Positions 16,492 through 26,615 of a DNA stretch of 64,000 nucleotides are shown piece after piece. Made by a program: the position numbers and the translations under genes. The stretch is taken from NCBI RefSeq assembly GCF_900167455.1, contig NZ_FUWJ01000005.1:223123-287122 (forward strand), read 5' to 3'. The stretch's first letter is position 1, and each line of letters opens with the position of its first letter. The notes under the pieces were generated by a model. The model did not search any database and was not told the origin of the DNA. It saw only the letters and a list, made by a program, of their open reading frames with translations. This stretch comes from Enhydrobacter aerosaccus (GTDB lineage Bacteria > Pseudomonadota > Alphaproteobacteria > Reyranellales > Reyranellaceae).

Positions 16492-18852
16492 ATGATTGTC
16501 AGGGGCTCAGTCCCCTCTCTTATCCAGGGTATCTCCCAACAAGTTCCTTCACTGCGCCAGCCGGGTTACCTGGATGACGCGGAGAACATGTACGGCACCA
16601 TCATTGAGGGCCTTTCGAGGCGTCCCGGTGGTGACCACGTAACGACGTTTGCAGGGTTGACCAATCCAGTGGCACATCACTGGTTCCTGCGAGACGCCAA
16701 CAACCGCTTCAAGATCGTCGTGGATGGTGGTCAGCTAAAGATATGGGACTTCAACGGCTCGCTGCGGACTGTCACTGCGCCTGACGGTTGGGACTACATC
16801 TCCGGAGCGTCGTCCCTCGGCTTCGTCACGATCAAGGACTACACGTTCATTTGGGATCGCGGGAAGACCGTCCAGATGACAACCGATGTGGAGCCCCAGG
16901 AGAACTCCGCCGCCGTGGTTTGGCTGAGGCAGGGCAACTACAACACGCAATACACGGTGAACGTAGGCTATCCAGCAAATGCTCCTACGTGGTATTCGGC
17001 CAGCTATATTACGAGCGCTACGGATAGCGGGACGATCAAGCTGACGAGCATCATCTCCCAGCTTTACGGAAGCCTCTCGCTCCCCGCCGGGTTCAGCAAG
17101 GGGTACGTCAACAACTCCCTGCTTATCAATCGCGCGGACCAGCAGGACTTCATTGTGACAGTCAGCGACAACGCCACCGGGCAGGATATCGTCGCCGTGC
17201 GGTCATCAGTGGAGAAGACCACAGACCTCCCGACGATTGCTCTCGTGGGCCAGCACGTCACCATCAAGGGTGACCTCACGTCCGATATTGACGACTGGTA
17301 TGCGCGGTTCGTGCCCACGAGCCCAACGGGAACTGGACTTCAGCCCGGCGGATGGCAAGAGAGCGCTAAGCCGGGAACGTCAACGACCTTCGATGCAAGC
17401 ACGATGCCCCACGTCCTCACCTTCAACGCGGATGGTACGTTCACCTTCCGAAAGGCAACGTGGGGAACGCGGGTCGCCGGCGACGAGACCAACGATCCCA
17501 AGCCCTCGTTTGTGGGTGCTCAGATCACCGATATCAGGGCCATCAAGGGCCGCCTTGGGCTGCTGACCTCGGTTGGAACCATGGTTTGCTCACGCCCGGA
17601 TGACGAGTTCAACTTCTGGATCAAGAGTGCCCAGCAGCTCACGGACGGCGACCCTATCGATATCGCCCCGGATTACCCCAAGAGCTTCGTCTTGAAGGGG
17701 GCCGCGGAGTTCCAGGCTGGTCTCGTATTACTGGCCGACGAGGTGCAGTTCCTTGTGACGGACGGAGGCACGTTCGGGCCTCTCACCGTGGCCACCAAAC
17801 CACTGTCGGCCTACAACCTCCAAGTCCAGAACGGTCTCCTCCCGCTTCAGCAGGACCGCATCGTGTGTGCGCTCAAGCGGACCAACTCGACGGGCCTCCA
17901 GTCGTTCCTCGCGCCTACCGGGTCGCTGGCCTCGATGGTGTTCGATGAGGCATCGGCAGAGGTCCCCACGCTGCTCCCGGGGAATGTCGAATGGATTGCG
18001 GGAAGCTCCACGGAGAACGTGGTGGTGATCAAGGTGGATGGCGATTCCAACCGCCTCTACGTCTACAAGGAGAGCACCGACAGCGGCAAGGTGATCCAAT
18101 CTGCGTGGATACCGTGGCGGTTCATCAACCGGACGCCAATAGCGGGCACGTTCATTGATGCGGACTTCTATGTGGTCCTCCGGGACAGCAACAACGTCTA
18201 CACAATGGAACGCTACTCGCTTCGTCCGTTCGAGCGCGATCAGATCACTTGGCCGATCTACCTTGATCGCCGGGTGGCCCTAACCACTGACGCATTCACG
18301 GCAGTAGGCGGATCAACGACCGTGACGCTGCCATGGACCGCTACGCTAGGTGAGGATGTTTACTACGTTCCCACGCAAGGTCCTCAAGCTGGCGCCGTCT
18401 TCAAGGCATCTGCCAAGGGACCAAACAGCGCCACCTTCCCGGGCCTCTTCAGTGGGCCTGGAGTGGTTGGCGTGGGTGCTCCGAGCTTCGCCACCGTAGG
18501 CACCTTGTACTGGCGCAAGTACATCATGGGAGGTGGCATCGAGAACGTCACCAACGGCGTTCTGCAAATCCTCCGAGGCAAGGTGAGCTACGCGGAGAGC
18601 GGTCCATTCTTCATCAACGTCATCCACACGGACCGCGCCGATCCGTTCCAGGAACTCGTAGGGGTGCCTCTCTTCGGTGATGGCGGATACCAAAGCCCGC
18701 TGGACCTCCTGGGAGGTTCTCAGGACTTCCCCGTTGGGCAGATCAACGACCGCGTGAAGATACAATTCTCATCCGGCGAGAGCCCCATGCCCATGCGTAT
18801 CGGGAGCTTCGAGTGGGTGGGCGATATGAACCTCACCGCAAGGCCGCTGTAA
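16492..18852 (+). CDS. Tail tubular protein B (nozzle), T7 gp12-like
   Basis: 786 residues (T7 gp12: 794). It opens with GSVPSLIQGISQQVPSLRQPG, the conserved gp12 N-terminus that contacts gp11, and continues as an all-beta propeller-like protein. It forms the tail nozzle. Its stop overlaps the next ATG (TAATG). Confidence 0.93.
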   Translation: MIVRGSVPSLIQGISQQVPSLRQPGYLDDAENMYGTIIEGLSRRPGGDHVTTFAGLTNPVAHHWFLRDANNRFKIVVDGGQLKIWDFNGSLRTVTAPDGWDYISGASSLGFVTIKDYTFIWDRGKTVQMTTDVEPQENSAAVVWLRQGNYNTQYTVNVGYPANAPTWYSASYITSATDSGTIKLTSIISQLYGSLSLPAGFSKGYVNNSLLINRADQQDFIVTVSDNATGQDIVAVRSSVEKTTDLPTIALVGQHVTIKGDLTSDIDDWYARFVPTSPTGTGLQPGGWQESAKPGTSTTFDASTMPHVLTFNADGTFTFRKATWGTRVAGDETNDPKPSFVGAQITDIRAIKGRLGLLTSVGTMVCSRPDDEFNFWIKSAQQLTDGDPIDIAPDYPKSFVLKGAAEFQAGLVLLADEVQFLVTDGGTFGPLTVATKPLSAYNLQVQNGLLPLQQDRIVCALKRTNSTGLQSFLAPTGSLASMVFDEASAEVPTLLPGNVEWIAGSSTENVVVIKVDGDSNRLYVYKESTDSGKVIQSAWIPWRFINRTPIAGTFIDADFYVVLRDSNNVYTMERYSLRPFERDQITWPIYLDRRVALTTDAFTAVGGSTTVTLPWTATLGEDVYYVPTQGPQAGAVFKASAKGPNSATFPGLFSGPGVVGVGAPSFATVGTLYWRKYIMGGGIENVTNGVLQILRGKVSYAESGPFFINVIHTDRADPFQELVGVPLFGDGGYQSPLDLLGGSQDFPVGQINDRVKIQFSSGESPMPMRIGSFEWVGDMNLTARPL

Positions 18853-19097
18853 TGCAGTGCCCAAAGTGTGGAGACAGTGAATGTTGGAGGGACAGCGTAG
18901 ACGTAGGAGTTGGGAGAATCTTTGGGCCTTGGGGCTGCCCTACGTGCAGGTGGTCAGAGGACCCGGACTATGATCTCTCCGAAGGTAGAGACCCGGTGAA
19001 CGAACGAGGCGGCGTAATTGACCAGTATGGTGGATACCATCCTCCCGGTTCATCTATGGCGCTTGCTTATCGAATGTCCCGCTTGGCTAATGAGTAG
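18852..19097 (+). CDS. Small zinc-ribbon protein
   Basis: 81 residues. Two CxxC knuckles (CPKC at the N-terminus, CPTC about 27 residues later) make a plausible zinc ribbon; the rest is polar with a tyrosine-rich tail. It lies between tail tubular B and the gp13-like gene and overlaps both. Role unknown. Confidence 0.6.
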   Translation: MQCPKCGDSECWRDSVDVGVGRIFGPWGCPTCRWSEDPDYDLSEGRDPVNERGGVIDQYGGYHPPGSSMALAYRMSRLANE

Positions 19098-19593
19098 AAT
19101 TAGCCATTGCGGTAGATACATGGTGTGGCCGGCGGAGATAGGGGACGCAATCACGGTACTCACGGACCTCTCAGAGGTAGAAGAAGAGGAGCGCGTTCGG
19201 CTGGGCATCAACGACTTTGAGCCCACCTATCGACAAGTGGATATGGGCCGGGTGTTCGTCGTGGTGGCCTCCAAGGCTCCCCGAGTTGCCCTCGCGATCT
19301 TCGGGGTGAACGAGCACGGGTTCATCTGGTTCCTTCCCTCGCAGTACGCGGTGGAGCACCACGGGCGAATGCTGGCAGACAAGCGGATGTGCCGCTGGTT
19401 CATTGAGCACTGCTTCGCCCTGGCTGGCCCCGAGGTGAAGACGCTTTACAACGGCGTTACCCCCGAGGGAACGAAGATCATCAACTGGCTGAAGAAGAGT
19501 TGCGGTGCACGGTTCTCTAACACTCCAGTCCCAACGGAGCACAACGGGGCATTAGCCCTTCCCTTCTTCATCGATAGGCCGAACCATCTGTGA
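19090..19593 (+). CDS. Internal virion protein, T7 gp13-like (acetyltransferase-like fold)
   Basis: 167 residues in the gp13 position. The hydrophobic strand VALAIFGVNEHGFIWFLPS, later helices, and C-terminal GARF-like segment recall the GNAT-like layout seen in gp13 homologues of many podoviruses. It would be a minor virion-assembly protein. ATG at 19090 overlaps the zinc-ribbon gene by 8 nt. Confidence 0.7.
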   Translation: MSRISHCGRYMVWPAEIGDAITVLTDLSEVEEEERVRLGINDFEPTYRQVDMGRVFVVVASKAPRVALAIFGVNEHGFIWFLPSQYAVEHHGRMLADKRMCRWFIEHCFALAGPEVKTLYNGVTPEGTKIINWLKKSCGARFSNTPVPTEHNGALALPFFIDRPNHL

Positions 19594-20158
19594 TGCAGGC
19601 GCGCTCTTCGGAGCACAGGTTCTATTCTCCCTAGGCGGCGCTCTCGCCAGCTCGGGGCAGCAAATGTCCGCTTACAACAAGAAGGTCAACGCGGCCAACG
19701 CGGCGGCGGACGCAATCGATAAGAGCACCGTCTTCCAGTATGCCATGGACGGCCTCCAGGAAATCCAGGTGCAGAACCAAGCGCAGATCAAGGAAGGCCA
19801 AGCGAGGACGAAGCTCGATGCAGCCACGGGCGAAGCCGCAGGGGCCGCCGCGTCGGGAGGCGTAACCGGGAACAGCGTGCAGGAACTCTTCCGCACCTAC
19901 GCGGTCGCTACCGGCAAGGACATCTCAAACATTCGCTCGGATGCCGAAGGGCAGATCGCGCAAGGCGAGGCCCAGAAGAAGGGCCAGCAGATGAGCGCCC
20001 AGAACCAAATACTCAACATCGCTGAAGGGCTGCCCGACAATCCCTCGAATGCCATCGTGGGCAACTTCATCGCGGCTGGCTTGGGGATCGCCAAGGATTA
20101 CATGGCGGACACCACGAGCACCCCGGGTCGCGGCATCTTCGGTAGGAGCTTCGGCTAA
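19586..20158 (+). CDS. Internal virion protein, T7 gp14-like (proposed ATC start)
   Basis: 190 residues from a proposed ATC at 19586, 7 nt after ATAGG. The segment before the first ATG (19664) reads CDAGALFGAQVLFSLGG then Ser/Gln-rich, matching the Cys-containing, Ala/Gly-rich hydrophobic N-terminus of T7 gp14, an outer-membrane ejection channel protein. A long Gln/Ala-rich helix follows. If ATG 19664 is used, the protein has 164 residues and lacks this hydrophobic N-terminus; a GGGG 6 nt upstream makes that start possible too. Confidence 0.78.
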   Translation: MCDAGALFGAQVLFSLGGALASSGQQMSAYNKKVNAANAAADAIDKSTVFQYAMDGLQEIQVQNQAQIKEGQARTKLDAATGEAAGAAASGGVTGNSVQELFRTYAVATGKDISNIRSDAEGQIAQGEAQKKGQQMSAQNQILNIAEGLPDNPSNAIVGNFIAAGLGIAKDYMADTTSTPGRGIFGRSFG

Positions 20159-22101
20159 TGGCTGACACACAACGCGGTATCGCTCCCGGCCAGCGCCAAG
20201 AGGTCAACATCCCAGGTGTGGGCCTCGGTCCCGCTCCGGGTGTATCCGCTCGGCCGGTTCCAGTCGCTCTCCCCGGTGTCGTCAACCCGGACACCTCGGC
20301 CTCTCAGGCATTGCTACGCGCGCTCGACATCGGTGCGGGGAACCTGGACGGGTTCGGCAAGGAATACCTGAAGGATAGCCGCGAGGAAGAGTTCAAGCTT
20401 GGGCAGATGAAAGCCCAGGAGAGCCAAGAGAAGTTCGCGGACGCTCAGGCGAAGGGCATCATCCCGCAAGGGGCCAACCCGTGGTTTATCAAGGGCTATC
20501 AGAACCAGGATGGCCGCGTCACGGGCATGGACGACTACTACAACCAGATGCAGTCCGCGTACCTTCAGAGCCCCGCGAAGAGCAGCGACGATCCCGCCGT
20601 CTTCCAGAAGTTCATGCAGGACTTCAAGAAGCAGTACATGGCGACCCTCCCGGCGGACCGCACGGCCGACTGGTGGGACGGCTTCCGGCAAAGCTCAGGG
20701 CTGGCCGATGAGCGCATGGCGCGGGAACACGCGAACAACATCACCCAAGCCGTCATCGCGAAGCAGGAGACAAACACGGGAGCCGAGATCAACGCCATCT
20801 TGAACACCACGGGTGATCCCAAGGTGGCCGCCGAGCGGATCAACGCGCTCGGAGAGAAGATGCGCCTCGAAGGTATGCCCGATCAGTCGTTCGCCAACGT
20901 GGCCGCCCAGGCAATCATCGCGAAGGCCAAAGGAGACGGCAACGCGTCGTACCTCGCGGCCCTTGACAACGTGAAGACGGGCGGACCAGGAAGCTCGGCT
21001 ACGCTCGCCAGCAATCCCCGTGTGCAGGACGCCCGTGTGTCTACCAATCGGTGGCTCATCGATAAGGCGAGGGGCGACCAGGAGTTTGCCTGGGCGGCTG
21101 ACAACCATCGCTACCAGATGGAAGTTGTACGTCCCCGAGCTGAAGCCGCGTTCAAGCACGAGCAGGAATCTTGGGCGCACCAGTCGGCAACGTGGGACCG
21201 TCAGACGAAGGGCCTGTCCCTCCTGACGCAAATCCAGACAGCCACGATCTCCGATCCGGCCTCCGCCTACGCAACGACCCGACCGCTCCTGGAGAAGCTC
21301 GCTGAAGTTGATCCCACGGCGGTCTCCTCGGCTACCTCCTTCGTTGCCTCGTACATCAACGGGACGAATGAAGTGGCGGCCAGCGCTGAGGCTCCCGTGC
21401 TCGCTGATCTTCGGAACCAGATCATCTCCTCGGCGGGCAATCCCCTGGGGCAGCTTGAGGCGATGAAGAGCATCAACGATGCGGTAGCGAACAAGAAGAT
21501 CAACGCGCGGTCCAGCAACGACCTCTTCGCGATGGCTCAGCACATGGCGTCCTATGATCCGTCCCTGGTGCGCAAGATAAACTCCCCCGAGATGAACGAC
21601 CTGAAGTCCTCGGTGAAGTCCATGCTGACGAAGAAGGAGAACAACCCCTTCGGCCTGCTTGATGCCAAGGGAGCTAACGACTTCATGATGATGACGGACG
21701 CGATCAACAACTCGGCCATGGAACTGCTCAAGAAGAAGCCGGATGCGACGGCCCTTGAACTACGGGCTGAGGCTGAGAAGACGATCAACGCGCTGATGCC
21801 GACGCTTGTCCCATCTGGGAACACGAACTCCCTGGATGAGCTGGGCCGTAAAGCGCAGTCGGCCGCCAGTGGGAACCCCGGGGCTAAGCCTGAGGAACTC
21901 TCCGCAGTGGTTGGCCGCATCTCCCCGGCGGACAAGTCGCAGATCGTCCGGGAGGCCGCGCAGGCGCACGCCCAGGGACCGCAGGCGTTCCAGCAGTTCA
22001 TCACTAACCTAGATCAGCAGCTAGGTAGGCCGGGCATCACGGCTGCCATCATCGAGGATGCGAACAATCCCCCTGCTACCGCCAAACCGAAAAAGAAGTG
22101 A
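20158..22101 (+). CDS. Internal virion protein, T7 gp15-like
   Basis: 647 residues (T7 gp15: 747), helical, Gln/Asn/Ala-rich, with a proline-rich N-terminus. Its place between gp14- and gp16-like genes and its size identify it as the periplasmic ejection tunnel protein. The ATG overlaps the upstream stop. Confidence 0.82.
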   Translation: MADTQRGIAPGQRQEVNIPGVGLGPAPGVSARPVPVALPGVVNPDTSASQALLRALDIGAGNLDGFGKEYLKDSREEEFKLGQMKAQESQEKFADAQAKGIIPQGANPWFIKGYQNQDGRVTGMDDYYNQMQSAYLQSPAKSSDDPAVFQKFMQDFKKQYMATLPADRTADWWDGFRQSSGLADERMAREHANNITQAVIAKQETNTGAEINAILNTTGDPKVAAERINALGEKMRLEGMPDQSFANVAAQAIIAKAKGDGNASYLAALDNVKTGGPGSSATLASNPRVQDARVSTNRWLIDKARGDQEFAWAADNHRYQMEVVRPRAEAAFKHEQESWAHQSATWDRQTKGLSLLTQIQTATISDPASAYATTRPLLEKLAEVDPTAVSSATSFVASYINGTNEVAASAEAPVLADLRNQIISSAGNPLGQLEAMKSINDAVANKKINARSSNDLFAMAQHMASYDPSLVRKINSPEMNDLKSSVKSMLTKKENNPFGLLDAKGANDFMMMTDAINNSAMELLKKKPDATALELRAEAEKTINALMPTLVPSGNTNSLDELGRKAQSAASGNPGAKPEELSAVVGRISPADKSQIVREAAQAHAQGPQAFQQFITNLDQQLGRPGITAAIIEDANNPPATAKPKKK

Positions 22102-22113
22102 TAGGCCCCAAAG

Positions 22114-25100
22114 GTGGATGACGCTCTCGTTCAACGGATGAAAGCGGCAATAGCCGCACCGCCTCAGCAGCAAACCCCGGACAACTCCGCCTCCTCTCAG
22201 CCCGACGCTCAGCCACCGATCGATCCAGGCCAAGGCATGGGTAACCCTGAGTTTCAGGGGATGCCTACCGAGGTCACCTCCGATCCCACGTTCCAAAGTA
22301 GCATGATGGCTACCGCGCTGGCCCCCTTGGGTGCCGTCCGGGATGCCGCCCAAGGCGCTATCGATACGGTAAAGGACGCACCCTCTCCGTTCGCTCCGCT
22401 TGACCGCATGATGGGAACTCAACGGCCGAAGTTCCCGGAGGGTTCGCTGGAGCTTCCCGAGGTTCCGCGTGCTGACGAGAGCACAGGCTATGGGCAGGCC
22501 GTCAACGCGGCGAGAGACATCGGCCGCTTCATCGTTGGTTTCCTCGGGGCTGGCACGGTCCTGAAGGGACTGGGGATGGCCGAAGGTGTCGGCACCGCTA
22601 TCGCCTCGGGCGGTATTGGCGACTTCCTTGTCACGGGTGCCCACGATCAGCGCCTCGTGGACTTCTTCGATACCGTACCCGCACTCAAAGGGCCGGTGCT
22701 CGATGCCCTCGCGGAAGCGGGCTCTGGAGAAGGTGATAGCTGGGTACGGAAGATCGAAGCGGCTGGTGAAGGTGTGCTCGCGGGAGCTGCCATTGAAGGT
22801 GTCGTCAAGCTCGTGGGAGGGCTCCGGAAGGTAGTCCAGGCGCAGCTCACGGGTGACGCTGAGGCGGTCAAGAAGGCCGTCACCGAGGCCGAACCGGAGT
22901 TGCAGCAAGGGCTCGATGCGGTAACGAAGGAGCACCCCGAAGGCGAACCTCTGGCGAAGAGCCCGACGCCTCCCGAAGAGCCCGACAACGTAGAGGTCAA
23001 GACCAACGGGGACAGCTTCGAGCATCCCGACAACGGAGACACCCCGCTTCCCCTGAGCGACAACGCAAAGTCGGAGATCAAGGCGGCTTCCGAAGGTGGC
23101 GACGTGCACTTCGACAAGCTCTCTCCGGAGACGCAAGCCGAGGTGAAGGCGTGGCTCGAAAAGAACCCTGACCTCGTTCCTCCCGCTCCGAAGCCGAAGT
23201 ACGAGCCCGCGTTCAAGCTGGACGATGCCCAGAAGGCCGACTTTGAGAAAGCCCTGGAGACTTCCCTTTCGGTCCCCTACGCGACCCTCAAGGCGGAAGC
23301 TCCTGGCTCTGCCCTGGAAGACACGCTCGGCAACTACTTCAATTACCGCCGCATGGACAGCCCGGACGCCGTGAAGCTCTCCCTCTCGCAACTCGCGGAG
23401 ATGATGGCTCCGAAGATCGATGAGGTATCCGGGGGAGCCAAGCAGACGTTTGCTCGTGTGCAAGAGCTGGCCGACTGGGTGGGCTCCAAGCCCGATGTGC
23501 TTATGGGCTCCCTTCAGCAGCTCACGGGTCAGTCCGAGAATATGCCGGCGCTTGTCGTTGCCGGTAAGACCTGGATGCAATCCCTCACGAACGACATCTT
23601 GAAGATCGCCAAGATGGACGCGGCCGGTCTCGCGACGGATGCCGACAAGGTTTACATGGACCAGATGACGAACGTCCTTATGGACCTCGTGGGGACCGTC
23701 AAGAGCGTTCAACGAGCAGCGGCTCGCACGACAGCAGCCGGGAGGATCGCCACGGGGAGCGGCCTGGAGGCGGCTGACGCGGCAACGCTCAGGGGCCAGC
23801 TTGGGGACAAGAACTTCAAGCTCATTGGAAACCTCTTGGGCCTCACGGACGGCAACCCGGGAAGCGTTATCAAGCTCCTTGAGCCGACGCTCGGTCAGAA
23901 GATCATGGGCGTGGCTAACGAGTTCTGGATCAACTCCGTACTCAGTGGTTGGCCCACTCAAGTCGTGAACCTCGCCGGCAACGTGCGTAACACCTTCCTG
24001 TATCCGCTCTATCGGATGGCAGGCGGCGCACTCACGGCCGACAAGCAAGCACTCCAGGTTGGCATGGCTCAATACGCCGCGCTCCGTAGTCACGTCTTTG
24101 ATAGCTTCGAGATGGCTCGTCGTGCGCTCGTCTCCAACGCCCCAGTGCTCGATGCGGCGGGACAGCAGGTAGAGGCTCACCCGGGATGGATACGGGCCGG
24201 GACCTTCGGGCTTCAGGACGACAACATCTTTGGTGTGGGCGTGAACTGGCTGGGCAAGGCCATCGGTATGCCTACCCGGTTCCTCACGGCCTCTGACGAG
24301 TTCTTCGCCCAGTTGAACTATAGGGCATCCGTGGAAGCTCGGGCTCGTACCGAGGCGTTCCGTACCGGACTGAGCGACAAGCCTTCAATCCCAGTCTCGA
24401 TTGATGGGAAGGTCAAGCTCGTCTCTCCGGTGGATCAGTACGTCAAGGATGCCTTCGAGGAAGCGTTCAACCCTGCCAACGGTTCCGCGTTCGGAGCCGA
24501 AGGAGAGCTGCTCAACTCCGCAGCCATGGCCGACAGCCGGAGGGCTCGCTTCACCCAACCGCTCAAGCAGGATGCCAACTGGTTCGGTGCTACCAAATCG
24601 CTTGGGGAGATCGTCAACGGCGCGGCGAACTCGATGCCATGGTTCCGCCACGTCGTGGCTCCCTTCACGAAGGTTCCGACCAACCTCTTCCGAGAGATGA
24701 TGTACGAGAGCCCGGCGGCTCCGCTTCGCGCCCAGTTCTGGCACGACGTGCAGCAAGGCGGAGAGCGGCGTGCTGATGCCATCGGCCGCTTGTCGCTCGG
24801 CTCGATGTTCTCGGCTGGCGTCTCAATGCTGGTAGCGGAAGGCGTCATCACAGGCAAGGGACCGACCGATCCGCAGCTCAACAAGCAGTGGCGGGCGGCG
24901 GGTAACCAGCCGTATTCCATCCGCTTGCGGGGAGCTGGGGAGAATGGTCAGGACCTCTTCATCCCGTATCAGCGATTCGATCCGGTGGCCGGCATCATGG
25001 GCATCATCGCGGACGCCTCCTACATCATGGCGCACGTTGACGAGCGCACTCAGAACAGCCTCGCTATGTCCATTGGCTTGTCTCTGGCGGCCAACTTGAA

Positions 25101-25881
25101 TGCGAAGGGCTACCTCCAGTCCATGACGGACCTCATGGGAGTTCTTCGGTCTTCCCAGCAGGCAGACGGACCGAGCACCGTGCAATCGTTCCTCAACAGT
25201 CGCGCGGCCTCATACATCCCTCGGGCGATCTCCAGCTTCAACACGGACGACACTCTGCACCAAGTCCGGGGCATGATCGATGCCATCGAGAACCGCATCC
25301 CCGGGTTGGCCTCCAAGCTCGATCCTATGCGGGACAATCTCGGGGACAAGATGACCACTCCGGTGGGTTGGCCGTGGCGAGAGATCAACCCGTTCTCCCT
25401 GGTGGAGGGTAAGACCAGCCCCGCACGTAGCGAGATGGCCTACTGGGGCGAAGGACCTACCAAGACGCGGTTCATGATGCCGAGCCCTTCGGTGGGTGGC
25501 GCTATCGATCTGCGGGACTTCAAGAACCCTCGCACAGGTCAGTCCGCTTATGACCGGTGGATGGAACTCGTGAGCAATCCGGGAGGCAACCGGAAGAGCG
25601 CCGAGGAATCCATCAACGCGCTGGTGTCAAGCGACGCCTACAAGAACGCCAAGAAGAACGGCGTTGAAGATCCAATTTATCGCCAGCATCCCGCCGCTCA
25701 GATGATCAAGGACGAGCTGCAACGTCACTACGAAGCGGCCCACACACAGATGCTCTCTGAGCCCGGCTTTGAGAACCTTCGCGGTGCGCTGGCGCAGTTC
25801 TCGGCAGCACAACGAGCGGTCCCCCTGGGGGCTCCCACGCCGACTAACCCCACGCTCCAAGACCTCCTCAACAACAAGTAA
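22114..25881 (+). CDS. Internal virion protein, T7 gp16-like, without an evident transglycosylase domain
   Basis: 1255 residues (T7 gp16: 1318) from GTG 22114 with AAAGG upstream. T7 gp16 begins with a lytic transglycosylase domain. Here residues 1-330 are Pro/Gln/Glu-rich with a hydrophobic Gly/Ala segment at ~130-165, and I see no GESxF-like transglycosylase motif. The C-terminal two thirds are helical and Ala-rich with amphipathic stretches, fitting the inner-membrane part of the DNA ejectosome. Confidence 0.82.
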   Translation: MDDALVQRMKAAIAAPPQQQTPDNSASSQPDAQPPIDPGQGMGNPEFQGMPTEVTSDPTFQSSMMATALAPLGAVRDAAQGAIDTVKDAPSPFAPLDRMMGTQRPKFPEGSLELPEVPRADESTGYGQAVNAARDIGRFIVGFLGAGTVLKGLGMAEGVGTAIASGGIGDFLVTGAHDQRLVDFFDTVPALKGPVLDALAEAGSGEGDSWVRKIEAAGEGVLAGAAIEGVVKLVGGLRKVVQAQLTGDAEAVKKAVTEAEPELQQGLDAVTKEHPEGEPLAKSPTPPEEPDNVEVKTNGDSFEHPDNGDTPLPLSDNAKSEIKAASEGGDVHFDKLSPETQAEVKAWLEKNPDLVPPAPKPKYEPAFKLDDAQKADFEKALETSLSVPYATLKAEAPGSALEDTLGNYFNYRRMDSPDAVKLSLSQLAEMMAPKIDEVSGGAKQTFARVQELADWVGSKPDVLMGSLQQLTGQSENMPALVVAGKTWMQSLTNDILKIAKMDAAGLATDADKVYMDQMTNVLMDLVGTVKSVQRAAARTTAAGRIATGSGLEAADAATLRGQLGDKNFKLIGNLLGLTDGNPGSVIKLLEPTLGQKIMGVANEFWINSVLSGWPTQVVNLAGNVRNTFLYPLYRMAGGALTADKQALQVGMAQYAALRSHVFDSFEMARRALVSNAPVLDAAGQQVEAHPGWIRAGTFGLQDDNIFGVGVNWLGKAIGMPTRFLTASDEFFAQLNYRASVEARARTEAFRTGLSDKPSIPVSIDGKVKLVSPVDQYVKDAFEEAFNPANGSAFGAEGELLNSAAMADSRRARFTQPLKQDANWFGATKSLGEIVNGAANSMPWFRHVVAPFTKVPTNLFREMMYESPAAPLRAQFWHDVQQGGERRADAIGRLSLGSMFSAGVSMLVAEGVITGKGPTDPQLNKQWRAAGNQPYSIRLRGAGENGQDLFIPYQRFDPVAGIMGIIADASYIMAHVDERTQNSLAMSIGLSLAANLNAKGYLQSMTDLMGVLRSSQQADGPSTVQSFLNSRAASYIPRAISSFNTDDTLHQVRGMIDAIENRIPGLASKLDPMRDNLGDKMTTPVGWPWREINPFSLVEGKTSPARSEMAYWGEGPTKTRFMMPSPSVGGAIDLRDFKNPRTGQSAYDRWMELVSNPGGNRKSAEESINALVSSDAYKNAKKNGVEDPIYRQHPAAQMIKDELQRHYEAAHTQMLSEPGFENLRGALAQFSAAQRAVPLGAPTPTNPTLQDLLNNK

Positions 25882-25883
25882 GT

Positions 25884-26615
25884 GTGCCTTACGCCTATGA
25901 CACTCACCCCGGCGACGGACTAACCACCGCCTGGGACTTCACGTTTGAATATCTAGACCAAAGTCACGTCTTTGTTGATGTGGACGGCGTGGTGGTTGCT
26001 GGCACGTCTCTTGTCGGCCCTAACCGCATTGCGCTGCCTTCGGGAGCCACCCCTCCGCCAAGTGGAAGCAACGTTCATATCTTCCGGAAGACGCCCCTGA
26101 CGCCGCTCGCTACGTGGCTCCCAACTACGCTCAACGATGCCGAGACGAACCGAATATCTCAGCTTCAGACGCTTTACGCCACGCAAGAGAACCAAGACGA
26201 GATCGGGCGACTTGGTAACACCTATGACATTCCGCAGCTCATTGCGCAGGCGCTCGCCTTCGGTGGAGTGTGGACTGTCCCGGGTCCGGCGGGTCCTCCG
26301 GGAGCTACTGGTCCGGCTGGCGCTACTGGTCCGGCTGGTCCGGCTGGCGCTACTGGTCCGGCTGGTGCTCAAGGACCGGCTGGTCCGGCTGGGCCGTCAG
26401 GGGTTGCCTCGGTGGCTAACCTGGGTTCCGGCGTAGCGCTTGCGGGACTGGCTACAGGAGGTGTGCTCAACATCCGCTCGATCAACGTCCAGACGATCAA
26501 CACGGGAGCTTATCCAGGCGGAACCCCAGGCGGATGCACCATAAGCGTCGGCCTTGGAGGAGACGGCACTCTATTCATCACTCTATATCAAGGTTGGAAC
26601 TCTATCGGCCCCTGA
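25884..26615 (+). CDS. Tail fibre with T7 gp17-like N-terminus and collagen-like repeats
   Basis: 243 residues from GTG 25884. The first ~125 residues resemble the T7 fibre N-terminal domain that attaches to the tail (AYDTHPGDGLTTAWDFTF, HVFVDVDG, FRKTPL). Residues 134-172 are 13 perfect Gly-X-Y triplets (mostly GPA and GAT), a collagen-like stalk. A short beta domain of ~70 residues ends the protein. It is much shorter than T7 gp17 (553), so it may be a stub or adaptor fibre, with the tailspike at 3710 as main receptor binder. Confidence 0.87.
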   Translation: MPYAYDTHPGDGLTTAWDFTFEYLDQSHVFVDVDGVVVAGTSLVGPNRIALPSGATPPPSGSNVHIFRKTPLTPLATWLPTTLNDAETNRISQLQTLYATQENQDEIGRLGNTYDIPQLIAQALAFGGVWTVPGPAGPPGATGPAGATGPAGPAGATGPAGAQGPAGPAGPSGVASVANLGSGVALAGLATGGVLNIRSINVQTINTGAYPGGTPGGCTISVGLGGDGTLFITLYQGWNSIGP

